From Cephalotus follicularis (taxonomy: Eukaryota > Streptophyta > Magnoliopsida > Oxalidales > Cephalotaceae), in the NCBI GenBank assembly GCA_001972305.1, contig BDDD01000986.1, positions 186,001 through 250,000 of the forward strand: DNA of 64,000 bases, written 5' to 3'. A program made the position numbers and the translations under genes. The notes below the pieces were generated by a model. The model searched no databases and was not told where the DNA came from. It was given only the letters and a program-made list of their open reading frames with translations. This document shows, piece after piece, positions 48,420-60,186 of the stretch; position 1 is the first letter of the stretch, and the number at the start of each line of letters is the position of its first letter.

Positions 48420-49330
48420 GTATGGCACAGGACAAGTGTCTATGCATGGCGCGAGACAGAGCAGAGGCGTGGCATGCAATGGACAGGTGTTGTATGCATG
48501 CCACAAGCTGTAACAACATGTAAGGGTGATGCCTTGCATGCCCTCTATTCCTTCTACAAGACCTGCAGACCTGCAACCTAAAAAAACAGGTGAGAAATAA
48601 CAAAGAAAGGCATGTGCATGTGAGAGAGAGAGAGAGAGAGAGAAGGGAGAAGGCTGAATTAATGGAATTTGACGAGTTCTAAGGTTTTGAAACCTCTATA
48701 TCAGCTACCAAGGGATGGAAAGGAGTGTTGGAAACACTTGAGAGAGAAGGAAACGCATTGGGCAGTAGCTGTTGGCAAGTTGAGGTAGGGAGTCTCAAGT
48801 GAAATTAGGAGCTCAAATCAACTGGTAAGCTTCTAGCTCGACCTACGTTACTGGTGTATGGATATACAAGTGCTAGGTATGCATAAATGCATGCATGTAA
48901 CTACTATTAACATACAATGGATTAGATTTCTGGAACTTTGCATGTTGAGGTTGAAGTGTTCAAGAGAGTTATAGCTTAGAATTTCATTGGTAAGCTATTG
49001 ATTCAACCTCACTTGTTGTTGTCATGATTAAACACCATATAAACCTACTGATTTTAATGTTTACACCTACTGTTTACATGCAAGTAGATTAAAATGCAGG
49101 AAATTGGAGTTTGAGTTGGTGTAAAGAGTTTTGCACACAAAGAGAAGAATCAACCCAATTTGATTCTGGGATAGCGATTGAGGTAGGGGTAGACATGTTT
49201 TAGAAGATATAATATGTATATCATGCCTGGATGATTTCTGTATGATTGCATGTTATTGATTGGTTGGAATTGGATTGTGACATGTATACTCTGTTTTATT
49301 AAACTACTGCCTGACGATTCTGGACAAAAA

Positions 49331-49444
49331 CAGTCGACTGTTTAATCCCAACAGTCGACTGCTCAATGTAAACAGTCGACTGTTAAGGACAAACAGTCGA
49401 CTGCCTAATGAAAACAGCTGGCTATTCTTAGGAACAGCCGACTG
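49331..49444. repeat. CAGTCGACTG palindrome cluster 2, G 3' LTR (four perfect units)
   Basis: Starts are 49331, 49352, 49373, 49394, 49415 and 49435, spacing 21, 21, 21, 21 and 20. The first four are perfect CAGTCGACTG; the last two are CAGCTGGCT and CAGCCGACT. It is the cleanest cluster in the window and ends about 50 bp before a TATA box. Confidence 0.95.
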
Positions 49445-49492
49445 TTAAATGACAAATTACTGATATTAGCTGCTGTTAGGCTTTAAATTGTG

Positions 49493-49500
49493 TATAAATA
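49493..49500 (+). promoter_or_regulatory. TATA box of the G 3' LTR
   Basis: TATAAATA in GTGTATAAATACCCAGG, equivalent to 42167 in the 5' copy. Confidence 0.65.
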
Positions 49501-50959
49501 CCCAGGCCTCCACATGGGATGATCGTAACAGTCAATCCTAGCCTTAGGTAGTTATATTACAGAAAGTAGGCAACGTATGCACTCCTTGTGAAAGAGTTGT
49601 GCAAGAATAACTAGGGTAGGCTAACATCTTGTTGAACCCTTGAATTGTGTTGTTCTGCTACTATTTAATGATGGTTATACATACTGTATAGCTGTTAAGT
49701 GTTCATAAAAACTATTGTCACATTTAAAATTAATGATTGAACCAACTAGTGCTATAAGGACAAAATGGGTTTTATTATTGTGGTTTTCCTAAATGAAAAC
49801 TTATTGTTAATCGATTTACTGATTTTCCTCCTACGAGAGACACAACTATTGTACTGAATACCGTTTCCCCCAATGAGAGGTACTGTTACTAAATTGTTAA
49901 CTTATTTCAAAAGAAAATAACTGCTATATTGCATATTATAAACATATGTAATATTGCTATTGAATTGATTGAATTGTTTGTCTATGTTATTCCCGTTAGT
50001 CGAGTGATAGGAGACATCACTGGCTATGGGGTGGTCCTATGTGCCAGGAGTTTGTTATAGCTTCCACCATACTTATCTGCAATGCAGATCCTAATTGTTA
50101 CCTGCCGCAAATGCCGGCAGAATTGACCTGATATATCATCTTCGGAGTGTAGGGTGATAGTTAGGTGGTGCAGAGTTGGTGCTAGGAGTTAGCGACATGT
50201 GACACCCAAACCACCGTATTGATTAATTTTACCCTTGTGCGGTATTCCTGAATTGTATTGTCTATGGACACTTGGCATGATTACTTATATATATTGAAAT
50301 ACTTATATATATGTTATTTTAGATAACTGACATGCATGTTACATTTATATATTCTTCCTCATGCTTTATTCCTACTTAGCCAAGTGAGGACAACGACTAA
50401 CCCCCTACAATTTTAGATTAAGTGAAGGCGTCGGGAAAGTGCTGATGAAGATTTATTGGAGAGCTTCTATTTTTGTTAAGGTTGTTATTCACTATGTTTT
50501 GTATTGAAATGAACAATCATACTCCGTTCTTGTTGTTTTACATTTCCAATATGTAAAAGGATAATTGTTGGTTTTGTATAAGCACGTAGTATGGGTTGCG
50601 TGTAAATAATTTTATAATCCGGAAATGAATGCTTCCGCTTATGTTGAATGAAATTTGTTTAATGTTGAATGCTGGATTATTATTTATTACTGATATCACC
50701 ATATATGTTGTCTTTAACGGAAGACGGGGTGTGACATTATGTCAGGGCATCACAAGTGTAAGTAGGGAAATATTAAACTACTTCAATTATGTGAAAAAAC
50801 ACAAGTGATATTTCCATATATATAATATAAATAAAATAGCACATGTCATATATTTTGAATAAGACTGTTTATATACATGGATAGATACAATACGAAAACC
50901 CATCCTATGTCTTGTCGGGTCATTCTATCTAACAATCTCTGACTTGACCCTTAAGCCAC

Positions 50960-53900
50960 GAACTCGTATAGCCTTCACCCATTGTCCCACGATGATGCTC
51001 CAAAGCCTTGGTGCCCATTACCTTGGTCAGTGGATCTGCTGTGTTCTCCTCTGAGGACATCCTCTCAAGCTGAATATCTCCCCTACCAATAATCTCTCGG
51101 ATCAAATGATAGCACTGCTCGAGGTGTTTGGATCACTGGTGAGACCGTGGTTCATTGTCTTGTGCTACAGCTCCATTATTGTCACAGTCTATTACAACCG
51201 GACTACTGATGGAAGTAACAACTCTGGGTTCACTAATGAACTTGTGCATCCATACACCCTCCTTGGCAGCATATGAGGCTGCTATGTACTCGACTTTTGT
51301 AGTAGAATATGCTATAGTCCCTTGCTTTGAACTGCGACAGCTCATAGCTCCTCCATTAAGTACAAAAACATATCCGGAGACAGATTTGTGATCATCGGGA
51401 TCACTATCAAAACTGGAGTCTGTATAGCCCTCAAATTTTAATTCATTATCCTTTCCATAGATCAAGAAGATATCCTGAGTCCTTCTAAGGTACTTCAGGA
51501 TTCCCTTGACCACCTCCCAGTGCTTCTCTCCAGGATCAAACTGAAATCGGCTTGCCATTCCCAAGGCATTCGGAAAATCAGGCGTAGTACATAACATGAC
51601 ATACATGATCGACCCTACTGCTGAAGCATAAGGTATCCGACTCATGCATGATTTCTCTTCAAATGTTTGAGGAGACATCTTTCGATAAAGATGAATTCCT
51701 TCACCTATTGGCAATAGGCCTCTCTTGGAATTCTCCATGTTAAACCTTTTCAGAACCTTGCTGATGTACTGGCTTTGGGAAAGCCCAATCAACCTATTGG
51801 ATCTATCCCTGAAAATCCTAATACCCAGTATATAGGTGACTTCTCCCAAATCTTTCATGGAAAAGTTCTTATTCAGCCATATCTTTGCAGACTGCAATGT
51901 CCCTACATCATTATCAATGAGTAGGATGTCATCTACATATAGCACTAAGAAGGTGATACTAGGTCCCTCTTGCTTTCGATAAACACAGGGCTCATCTACA
52001 TTTTCAATGACGTCAAAAGCTTTGCTGCTTCTTCAAAACGTAGATTCCAGTTACATTATGCTTGCTTCAGCCCATATATGGATCGTTCGAGCTTGTACAC
52101 CATGTGTGGATGCTCGGTAGATGTAAACCCCTCAGGTTGGGACATATATGTGTCCTCTTCAAGACACCCATTCAAAAACGCCATGTTGACATCCATTTGC
52201 CATATCTCATAATCATAATGAGCGAAAATCACAAGAAAAATCTGAATGGATTTGAGCATGGTGATAGGTAAGAATGTCTCAGTATAGTTGACACCTTGTC
52301 GTTGTCTATACCCTTTCGCCACTAATCGAGCTTTATATGTATTGATATTTCCATATGCATTCATCTTCTTCTTGAGATCCATTTGCAGCCAATAGGCACT
52401 ATGACTTCGGGTGGTTCAACCAAATTCCAAACTTGGTTGGAGTACATGGAATCCATTTCAGATTCCATGGCTCCTAGCCACGCATCGGATTTAGTGCCCT
52501 GTACTGCCTCCTGATAGCTGGTAGGCTCGTCGTCTTCAACACCGTTGACCTCATCAATACCATCAATGAGGAAACCATAACTCTCAGGTGCTAATGGGAT
52601 CCGGCCTGATCTCTTCAAAGAAGCTTTGCCTAACTGAGATTCATTCTCAGCCTGAGATCCAATCTCAGTTTTGTCTGTTGAAGGTCCAACCCCCAACTCC
52701 TCAATTTCCTGTGTGGTTTCAACCTGTGGCAACTCCTTGACTTCCACTTGACTCCCACTGTTTCCTTCAAGAAGGTATTCCTTTTTAGGAACAAACATTT
52801 CATGAAACAAATATTCTTTGTTTGCTAGGATGGTAGAAGTAGTATCCTTTAGTTTCTTTTAGATACCCCACAAACCTGCACCCGTCCGACCGTGCATCCA
52901 CCTTATCTATGTCAAGCCTCTTGACATAAGCCTGACAACCCTAAACCTTTAAATGATTCAGGTTGGGTTTCCTCTCTGACCATACCTGGTATAGAGTGGA
53001 GGGTACATATTTTGAAGAAATCTGATCCAAGATGTAGGTTGCTGTTTCTAAGGCATAACCCCAAAGATAGGCGGGAAGGTCAGTAAAAGACATCATAGAT
53101 TGAACCATGTCCAACAAAGTCCGATTCCTCCTCTCAGACACACCATTATGATGTGGTGTTCCAGGAGGTGTCCACTGAGATAGAATTCCGTTATCTCTAA
53201 GATAACTCGGGAATTCTGATGACAGGTATTCACCACCTCGGTTCGACCGAAGTATTTAATTGACTTACCTGACTGTTTTTCTACTTCAAGTCTGGACTCC
53301 TTAAATTTCTCAAAGGATTCTGACTTATGTCTCATCAGATACACACAACCAAATCTAGATAAATCATTGGTAATGGTTATGAAGTAGACATAACCCCCTC
53401 GTGCACTGACCGATATAGGACCACATACGTCGGTATGGACTAATCCCTGTAAGTCCATGGCCCTTTCTCCTTCACCAGAGAAGGGGGATTTGGTCATCTT
53501 TTCCAATAAGCCAGATTCACATGTTGGATAGGACTCCAAGTCCTAGATATCAAGAAGATCATCCTTACTCAACTGTGAAAGTCTAGCATCACTAAGATGA
53601 CCAAGTCTACAATGCCAAGTATAGGTTTTATTTAGCTCAGTTTCTCTTGGTTTTTTCTTATTACTTTGCTCTATGGACAGGACTTTAGATTGCACAGTAT
53701 TTAAAACAAATAATCCATTGCCGATAAAACCATTACCGATACAAACATTGTTAGAAAATATAAAACATCTAATGTCTTGAAATTTGAGCTCCAAGCCCAA
53801 ATTACATAAGTACGAAACACTTATAATATTCCTTACACCATTTGAAACAAAAAAACATGGATCAAGTCTTAATATATAAGCATCATTTAAAATAACATCA

Positions 53901-54297
53901 TAAATTCCAACAGCTTTAGCGATGATCCTAGATCCATCTATGAGCCGCAAGTCCAAGTCTCCATCTCCAAGCTTTCTAATTTTCTTAGTCCCTGTAATGA
54001 ATTGGAAAGGTTAGTTCGACATCCAGTATCCAATACCCATGAAGAACTACTCTTTAAAGCTAGATTGAGTTCAATCATTAACATACCTGATGTGCTCACA
54101 CCATGCGGGTTATCAGCAGAGAGTCCAGCAACAGTAACACGACAATCCTTCTTCCAGTGACCAGCCTTGCCAACCTGAAAACATGTACCCTCAGCAGCCA
54201 TCTGCTTCATACGATTCTTGGTAACGCTCCCACTAGCTCCAAGCTTTCCCTTCTTCTTCTTACCCTTGCCTTTTGTGTTGACAGGCATAAGCATACC
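50960..54297 (-). pseudogene. pol: Copia I pol: zinc knuckle, protease, integrase, RT, RNase H
   Basis: Reading down the minus strand from H: a knuckle CFQVGKAGHWKKDC (second cysteine lost), protease SSWVLDTGCRTNLS (DTG kept), GAG-pre-integrase HCRLGHLSDARLSQLS, integrase HTDVCGPISVSARGGYVYF with later pieces [61 protein letters not shown] and LYVDDILLI, RNase H SRIPYASAVGSIMYVML, GYTDSSFDSD and VSGYVFVLNGGAMS ending near 50960. Frameshifts or stops fall at about 53940, 53540, 53100, 52850, 52370, 52050 and 51133. Order and motifs are those of Ty1/copia. Confidence 0.9.
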
Positions 54298-55383
54298 TGT
54301 AATGCCCCCGATACGGATACGCTTTATGCTCAAAGTGAGCCTCGAGGGATCGGTGCATTATGTGGGGTGAAACATTAACCATTAAATCGTTTAATCATAT
54401 AACGATCTATTATCCATTTAATCTTAACTTAGATTTAAAACCTAACATCATTACTCAACGGAAACATCTCATTATATTCAATAGCCTCACAGGATCACAA
54501 TATGCTTACATCATTGAACACCAAATTACAAAACATCATATTCACATTATTATGATCATTTCTAATACCTTTTACATTCGTACATCACTTAGCATATAAC
54601 ATTACACAGCGGAAAAACATAAACTTATTACATCATAAGATAGTCATATTCGTTTCTCACCTTTACCACTAACTTCTCATACTCTCAAGTATGTGCAATA
54701 ACTTTTGATATCATCATCTTACATGAAAATATCATAACCTATAGCATTCGTTTCCTTACTTTAACATCTTTACATCGTCTATCATAAAACGTTACACAGC
54801 GGAAAACATTAACGCATGACATTAAGCATAAAACTTCATAGCATAACATACTTCTTTTCCAATACTTCATTTACGAACTTCTTCTAAAGCTCGCACTTTT
54901 ACGTTCGACATCTCCTGGAAAATCATTTAAAAACAAGACATTGAAAGGAGTGAGCTCAAATAGCCCAGTAAAGATCATAGTCGTAAAACGCCATTGAAAT
55001 CCATTGTTTTCGATAACCTTTATCAAAACATTTGCATTCATACATTTCAAAACATCATTGAAAATCAGCTTCTAGTTTTATAAAACCAGAACATTTCCAA
55101 AATGATTCATTTGCTGGTGTATAACCCAACCATACTTGAAAACGAAACATCCTTTAAAACCCTTTTCTGGTATAAAAACCAAAACATTTCACATTCATTT
55201 CCATTTCAAATCACATTCATTCTTTTCTGTTCATATCTCATTAATCAGAACATTTCATAAATAACTGAGGGGTCATAAAACATAAAGGACCCAATGAACC
55301 ATTTCAACATTCGCTTCACCGGGGCATTGTGCACTCCCCGATTACTATCCTTACATCACATGCATGTCCATGAGCACTATACA

Positions 55384-55470
55384 CTCCATTAACATCGAGC
55401 ATCTCGCTCCATTAACATTGAACATCTTGCTCCATTAACATTGAGCATCTTGCTCCATTAACATTAATCT
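55384..55470. repeat. Tandem repeat, 23-bp unit, about 4 copies, in LTR H
   Basis: Consensus CTCCATTAACATTGAGCATCT plus TG, starting at 55384, 55407, 55430 and 55453. Confidence 0.88.
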
Positions 55471-56192
55471 TTACTAGATTAATCCTCCCTGGATCGCAAT
55501 CCAGGAGTTGTTCATCTCAGTTCGTTACCATTTCCATTTCATAAAATCGTTTCATAAAACATTTCTTAATACTTTGAGTGATCAGCTCAAAGCATTCATA
55601 AACAACATCATAAAACATTTCTTTCACAATTCATAAACATTTTCATCACTTTGAGTAATTTATCTCAAACCATTCATAAAACAACTTTGCATAACGTTTG
55701 TAAATCTTGAATTTCATATAGAAATAAACACTTTCAGAGATAACTTAAAACATAAAAATTAAATTAGACATCTTCACGAATTCCTAAAGCTCAAGATCAT
55801 AAAAATTGGTTGAGAATCGAATCCGTTATGAATTTTTAAAGTGGCTGGTTCCATATGAAAACAAGACATGAGCAATAAAATGAAACATGGATTCTCATCA
55901 AGAATTCGATAGAATTTTGAGAAGCATAAAACATATCAGTTAAAGAAAACATCCTAGAGTTTCTAAAAAATTAAACTATTTGAAATTTCATCAAGAATTG
56001 AGCAACATATGAATAAAACAATCTGTTGTATAATTTGGAAGTAAAACAGAGGAACTTTGATAAAAATGGGTATGTAATTTCCTTACCTTACTTTGATCTC
56101 GTTCTCTCTTGCTCTCCCACGAATTCTCATCTTATTCCTAGCTGAAAACTCTTCCTTTCCTCAGCCAAAATGACTGAACTCAGCCTTCATTG

Positions 56193-56204
56193 CCTATAAA
56201 TAGG
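56193..56204 (-). promoter_or_regulatory. TATA box of LTR H
   Basis: CCTATAAATAGG on the plus strand, CCTATTTATAGG on the minus strand. In the minus orientation the palindrome cluster (56420-56755) lies 200-560 bp upstream. Confidence 0.6.
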
Positions 56205-56419
56205 CTAGTTGCTTGCGGACCAAGTCTCCCTCTCTCTCCTATGAGTCATTTCTATAGTTGCCCATGTGCCTTAATTTAATCCAACCAAATGGTGACACTT
56301 GTTATATCATCTGAAAATATATCAAATCCTTCTCCCCTAGCCTGCCATGTGTCCATAATTAATGAATTTAACTCACAAAAGGATAAAAAGTCAGACTTTG
56401 GCAACTAGTATGCAGCTCA

Positions 56420-56755
56420 AAGCGTCGGCACTTTCTTCTAAGTGTCGCCGCTTATGGGCTTTTTCTGAGTTCTTCAACTCCCTCCTTGACTAAAGCGCTG
56501 ACGTTTCTCCTTCAAGCATCGCCGCTCTCAGGTCTCGTCCAATTCAACTGAAACACTTGACTCTAAAGCGTCGAAGCTTACATTTAGAGCGTCATCGGTT
56601 GCACCAAGCATCGCAGCTTTCATACAAGCATCGTCAGTTAGAGGAATTTGTCCAAATTGAAAATGCCCTGGTTTTAACCGATGTTAGAAGAGGTCCAAGC
56701 GTCGAAGGTTAACTGTCAAAGAGTCACCGCTTTACCTGGAACCGTCGACGCTTAA
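56420..56755. repeat. Phased GTCGAC-type palindrome cluster, LTR H
   Basis: Pairs such as AAGCGTCGGCACTTT / AAGTGTCGCCGCTTA (centres 56426 and 56446) and AAGCGCTGACGTTT / AAGCATCGCCGCTC (56499 and 56520), then AAGCGTCGAAGCTTA, GAGCGTCATCGGTT, AAGCATCGCAGCTTT and, near 56750, GTCGACGCTTA. Same AAGC-core-GCTT form as copia A and I, although H is a different LTR family. Confidence 0.78.
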
Positions 56756-56989
56756 GCCGATTTTCTTCCCTTTCCACCACATATACAAATAGCCAATTTT
56801 CGATTTCCTTCTGAGGGCGTCGGTTAAAACCAAGCCATTAGGGTGATATCACTGGTCCCTTGAGAAAAACCCCTAAACCCCCCGAGCGTTAGGGTCATAT
56901 AATGGGTCCCTTGAAACATTTGCCAACCTTAGCAATGGCAACCATATACCCATATAACTTTAACAAAATTTCCTGGTCATTACAACGCC

Positions 56990-57703
56990 CTTCCCTTTAG
57001 GGAAGATGAGGCACTGTCCTTTCCTTGGGAAGACCTAGAAGAAGAAAGAAGTAGGGAGTGGGTCTTTGATTTTCCATAGTCAAAATCGGCCTCAGCCTAG
57101 CTATCAGCTCAGATAGAGTCACCTCTATCTTGTTCATGTGAAAGTTCACCAAGAACTGTGAGAAAGACTTAGGAAGGGACGTAAGAATAAGATCTACATA
57201 AAGATCGTGGTCCATGACAAACCCTAATGAGCCAGCTTCTCAATCATGTCTATCAACTTCAATCCATGTTCATGGACTGAAACTCCCTCTGGCATCTGCG
57301 CCTTGAAGAGTCTGCATGAGAGATTGAACCTCTGAGTCCTAGACTCAGCCCCATACATCTCCTGAAGATGAAGTAGTATGGTAGATAAGGTCTCCATCTT
57401 CTCATGTTGACGCTGCAGCTCCGGTGTCATTCCAAGAAGGGCAAGACATCAAGCTTGCTCATCATCTTCTAGCCACTTGGCTAGATGCTCCGACTCCTCT
57501 GGTGTAGGATCCGCACCAAGTGCGGGAGGCCCCCCAGTCATCACGTAAGCCATCTTATTGGCTGTCAGGACGATCTTGAGGTTGCGATACCAATTGTAAT
57601 AGTTAGGGCCCTCTAACTTGTTTGTCTCTAGAATGCGGACATTGAATATTAAAAAGCCATTTTCTAGCAACCTAGATAAGGAAACACAAAAATGAGTTAG
57701 CAT
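56990..57703 (-). pseudogene. gag: Copia I gag, N-terminal part
   Basis: The minus strand reads ILETNKLEGPNYYNWYRNLK and IVLTANKMAYVMTGGPPA, the usual start of a copia gag, followed by the UBN2 region: TILLHLQEMYGAESRTQRF, FKAQMPEGVSVHEHGLKLID and LILTSLPKSFSQFLVNFHMN. A stop at about 57449 and one between the LAH and MDHD segments (about 57222) break the frame. LTR H cuts it at 56984, and the knuckle continues at 54297. The exact start codon is not clear because upstream residues are degraded. Confidence 0.85.
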
Positions 57704-59536
57704 TTATTCCAATTTTAATATATAACAACCATAACACGTGGTCTTTAGTGCTTATGTTTCCTCCCACTATTCTAATCGTATCCCATACCCCCATATGGAA
57801 CTCAAAAATTCCAACTCCTAGTGGGGATTGGAATCTATCGCAATCATATTATGGCCTCAGCTAGGGTATGACAGACCATAATATATCCAATGGGTAGGCT
57901 GTCTTGCCAATTTGCATACAATACAAGATCCAATCATAAAATTCGGCCTCATATTCAATATAACCTTAGCTAGGGCATAACAAACCATTAGAATCACGAT
58001 AAGTCAAACACCCATAATTTTCATTGGAATGTGCTAGTTTTAACACCCACACGTAGGCGTGTCCAAGTGCTAAAATGTAGCCACCCTTTGTGGTGCCCAA
58101 CACCGACGTTGACATAGTATCCCACAGGTTACCAACCTCAGCTAGGGCATGACAAACTAATAACCCAGGTACACCACTCAACGAAAATTGTAGAAGGCCA
58201 TGGGGAACCACTCCAAGGGTTCCTATGTTCAGACTTATTATTTAGTTGAGGGAATTTGCGGTCTCATATTTTATTTACCAAGCCTTTAATTAATTCATTG
58301 GTTTCATTACCCAATTCCAATTAATTACGCCTTTGCATTCATGACGTGTATTTGGACTATCCATCTTATGCACCTTGGACTTATTTCTAAAATAAATCAA
58401 TGGAATGGCAAGGACATCACTATAAGTAATGACTTGACCCCAAAGTCACTACTCGGTCTTACTAGGTGCTATGAATTAATTTATCTATTACATTTGGAAC
58501 CATGCATTCATGGCCTTCAAAAGTCTTGTACTTCTTTTCTCCTCTCCTCCATCTGTCATTGCAAAGTCTTTATTTACAAAAAGAACTTTACATTTCAAAA
58601 TAGAAATTACATACAAAATTTCAAGGAGAAATTTCGTAAGGGGAAAAAAATGGTGCACGCAGTCACCTTATTACAGACCAATGAATATAAGATCAATTAA
58701 ATCATCCACAAAAGAAAACCAAAACTAGGTCTTGTCCTTATAAGCCATCCATTGTGCATAAGAGTATAAAACCATATCTAATATAACTTCAAAACAATAC
58801 ACAGATGCCTCTCATAATAACAAATTTTAAAATTTAATATAAGAGATTGTTTATAGGTCAAACTTCCACTAAATCAAGTAATGATTAATATCCTATAAGT
58901 GCCTTAATGCAAAAATTCCAAAATTTTAACAACAATGTAATATTATGCCTAAGCGTCGACGCCTTAAGATAAAGTGTCAATGCTTAATGCCAAAAGCGTC
59001 AACAGTTTTTAAACAAAATCTCGGCATGCGTCGACGCTTATATGCCTAAGCGTCGACGGTTTAAAATCAATGCTGATAAAGTGTCGACGCTTACTGCCTA
59101 AGCGTCGACATTTTACAACAAACTGTCAACGCTTAAGACATTAAACAACACTTAACTTAAGCACTTATATAAGCGTCAATGCCTTAACCACAAAGCGTCA
59201 ACGCTCAAGAATAAGCGTTGATGCTTAACAGTACTGCAGTAACACACCATGCAACACAACTGTAGTTTTTCAAGAATTGGACTTAGAGATCACCAGTATT
59301 TGCACTCAGCAAAACATTTAGCAAACTCAAACTGCACTATGCAAGTTCCAAACATAAGTGCAAATCATGATGTAATATAATCTCCAAGACAATATCACAA
59401 GAGAAATCCAATTTCATTCAAAATTACACCAAGGCACTTAAGGATGTATTTGACTATACAAACACACAGCAAGTAATTAAACTTCCAATCAGTCATTATC
59501 TCATGCATCATAATTCAACTATGTATGATGTGGTTA
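57704..59536 (-). other. Long leader of copia I between PBS and gag
   Basis: About 1.8 kb without coding sequence, long for a copia leader. It contains three copies of a CCTYAGCTAGGGYATRAC motif (about 57863, 57963 and 58137) and a palindrome cluster (58951-59228). The order of A/T-rich and G/C-rich stretches resembles the leader of J after 62677, though similarity is low. Confidence 0.55.
58951..59228. repeat. Phased GTCGAC-type palindrome cluster in the copia I leader
   Basis: Centres are near 58957, 58978, 59000, 59032, 59054, 59085, 59106, 59127, 59177, 59199 and 59219. Spacings are 21, 22, 32, 22, 31, 21, 21, 50, 22 and 20. Several copies keep the whole core, such as GCGTCGACGCTTA (59029) and AAGTGTCGACGCTTA (59079). 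The cluster lies outside any LTR. Confidence 0.88.
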
Positions 59537-59549
59537 GCTCTAATACCAC
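59537..59549 (-). other. Primer binding site of copia I
   Basis: The minus strand reads GTGGTATTAGAGC, one change from the initiator tRNA-Met PBS, abutting the LTR end at 59550. Confidence 0.8.
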
Positions 59550-60186
59550 TGTTGGTAATGGTAAAACATTCCCGGAGCTGAAACTGGATGAAGGGGTGTT
59601 AGAATGTAAAACAACAATTTTAAACATCAAAGGCAGCGGAAGACAAAACATTCAACACCACAAACATGTCCAATTCAGCAAGGCAGGTCACAAGGAACAC
59701 CACAAACATAATCATAATTGAATGAGCATCACCAATCCTTGCAATGGTGACACGCAAACATGGAAATATGAGAGGGACAAGGAGTTCATACCTTATGGTA
59801 ATGGCTCCTTCTTTCTTTGCTGGTTCACGCTTACGTAGACTCCCTTGGTGTTCTCTTCCAAGTCGAGCTCTTATTGCTCCAACCAACAAACTCCTTAGGC
59901 CAGCAAGAAAGACAATCACTATTTTGTTCCCTCTCTCTCTCTCTCTCTCAAAGCTCATAAAGAGAAGATTGAGAATAAATACCATATTTAATGGCAATCC
60001 ACCCTATATAAGCAACCAACTTAGTGAAGAAAACTCAGAAGGGATGTGTACAAAATTGATTTGCCAAAAAGTCCTGCAAAAACCTGCCTCACTATGCCAA
60101 CGTAATTTTATCTATATGTTGCATGCCACAATCCTAGTTTTTTGGCATTTTTTTACAACCTCACTCATCCATCATCTTGGATCATG
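59550..60186 (-). repeat. 5' LTR of copia I (right copy), first part
   Basis: Near-identical to 38782-39412 up to GGATCATG, where J begins at 60187. The remainder is to the right of the window. Confidence 0.85.
60004..60012 (-). promoter_or_regulatory. TATA box of the copia I 5' LTR
   Basis: The minus strand reads CTTATATAG; the left LTR has CTTATCTAG at the same place, so that TATA is damaged by one base. Confidence 0.55.

Larger units (their letters stand above)
40817..50736 (+). mobile_element. Gypsy element G: complete Tekay/Del-type chromovirus, coding region decayed
   Basis: LTRs 40817-43409 and 48143-50736 (2593 and 2594 bp), PBS, gag-pol and PPT are all present, flanked by the perfect TSD TTATG (40812-40816 and 50737-50741). 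The LTRs are unusually long, more than half the element. It is inserted in the 3' LTR of copia I. B and K belong to the same family. Confidence 0.95.
48143..50736 (+). repeat. 3' LTR of G
   Basis: TGTAATAACCGC to CGGGGTGTGACA, collinear with the 5' LTR and nearly the same length, with scattered substitutions and short indels. Confidence 0.95.
38782..50934 (-). repeat. 3' LTR of copia I (left copy), interrupted by G
   Basis: Pieces are 38782-40816 and 50742-50934, about 2.2 kb joined. From TGTTGCGAATGGCAAAAC it matches the right copy (59550 onward) up to GGATCATG, where J interrupts the right copy. The far end CTATCTAACA (50934) is followed by an AGAGATTG-type PPT on the minus strand. Confidence 0.82.
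54298..56984 (-). mobile_element. Solo LTR H, 2687 bp, inside copia I gag
   Basis: It runs from TGTAATGCCCCC to GGTCATTACA with no coding region, PBS or PPT. Flanks are ATACC (54293-54297) and ACGCC (56985-56989), which differ only where a CG has become TA, so I read them as a decayed 5-bp TSD. Copia I gag and zinc-knuckle sequence continues on either side. It has a minus-strand TATA box, a palindrome cluster and a 23-bp tandem repeat. Confidence 0.82.
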
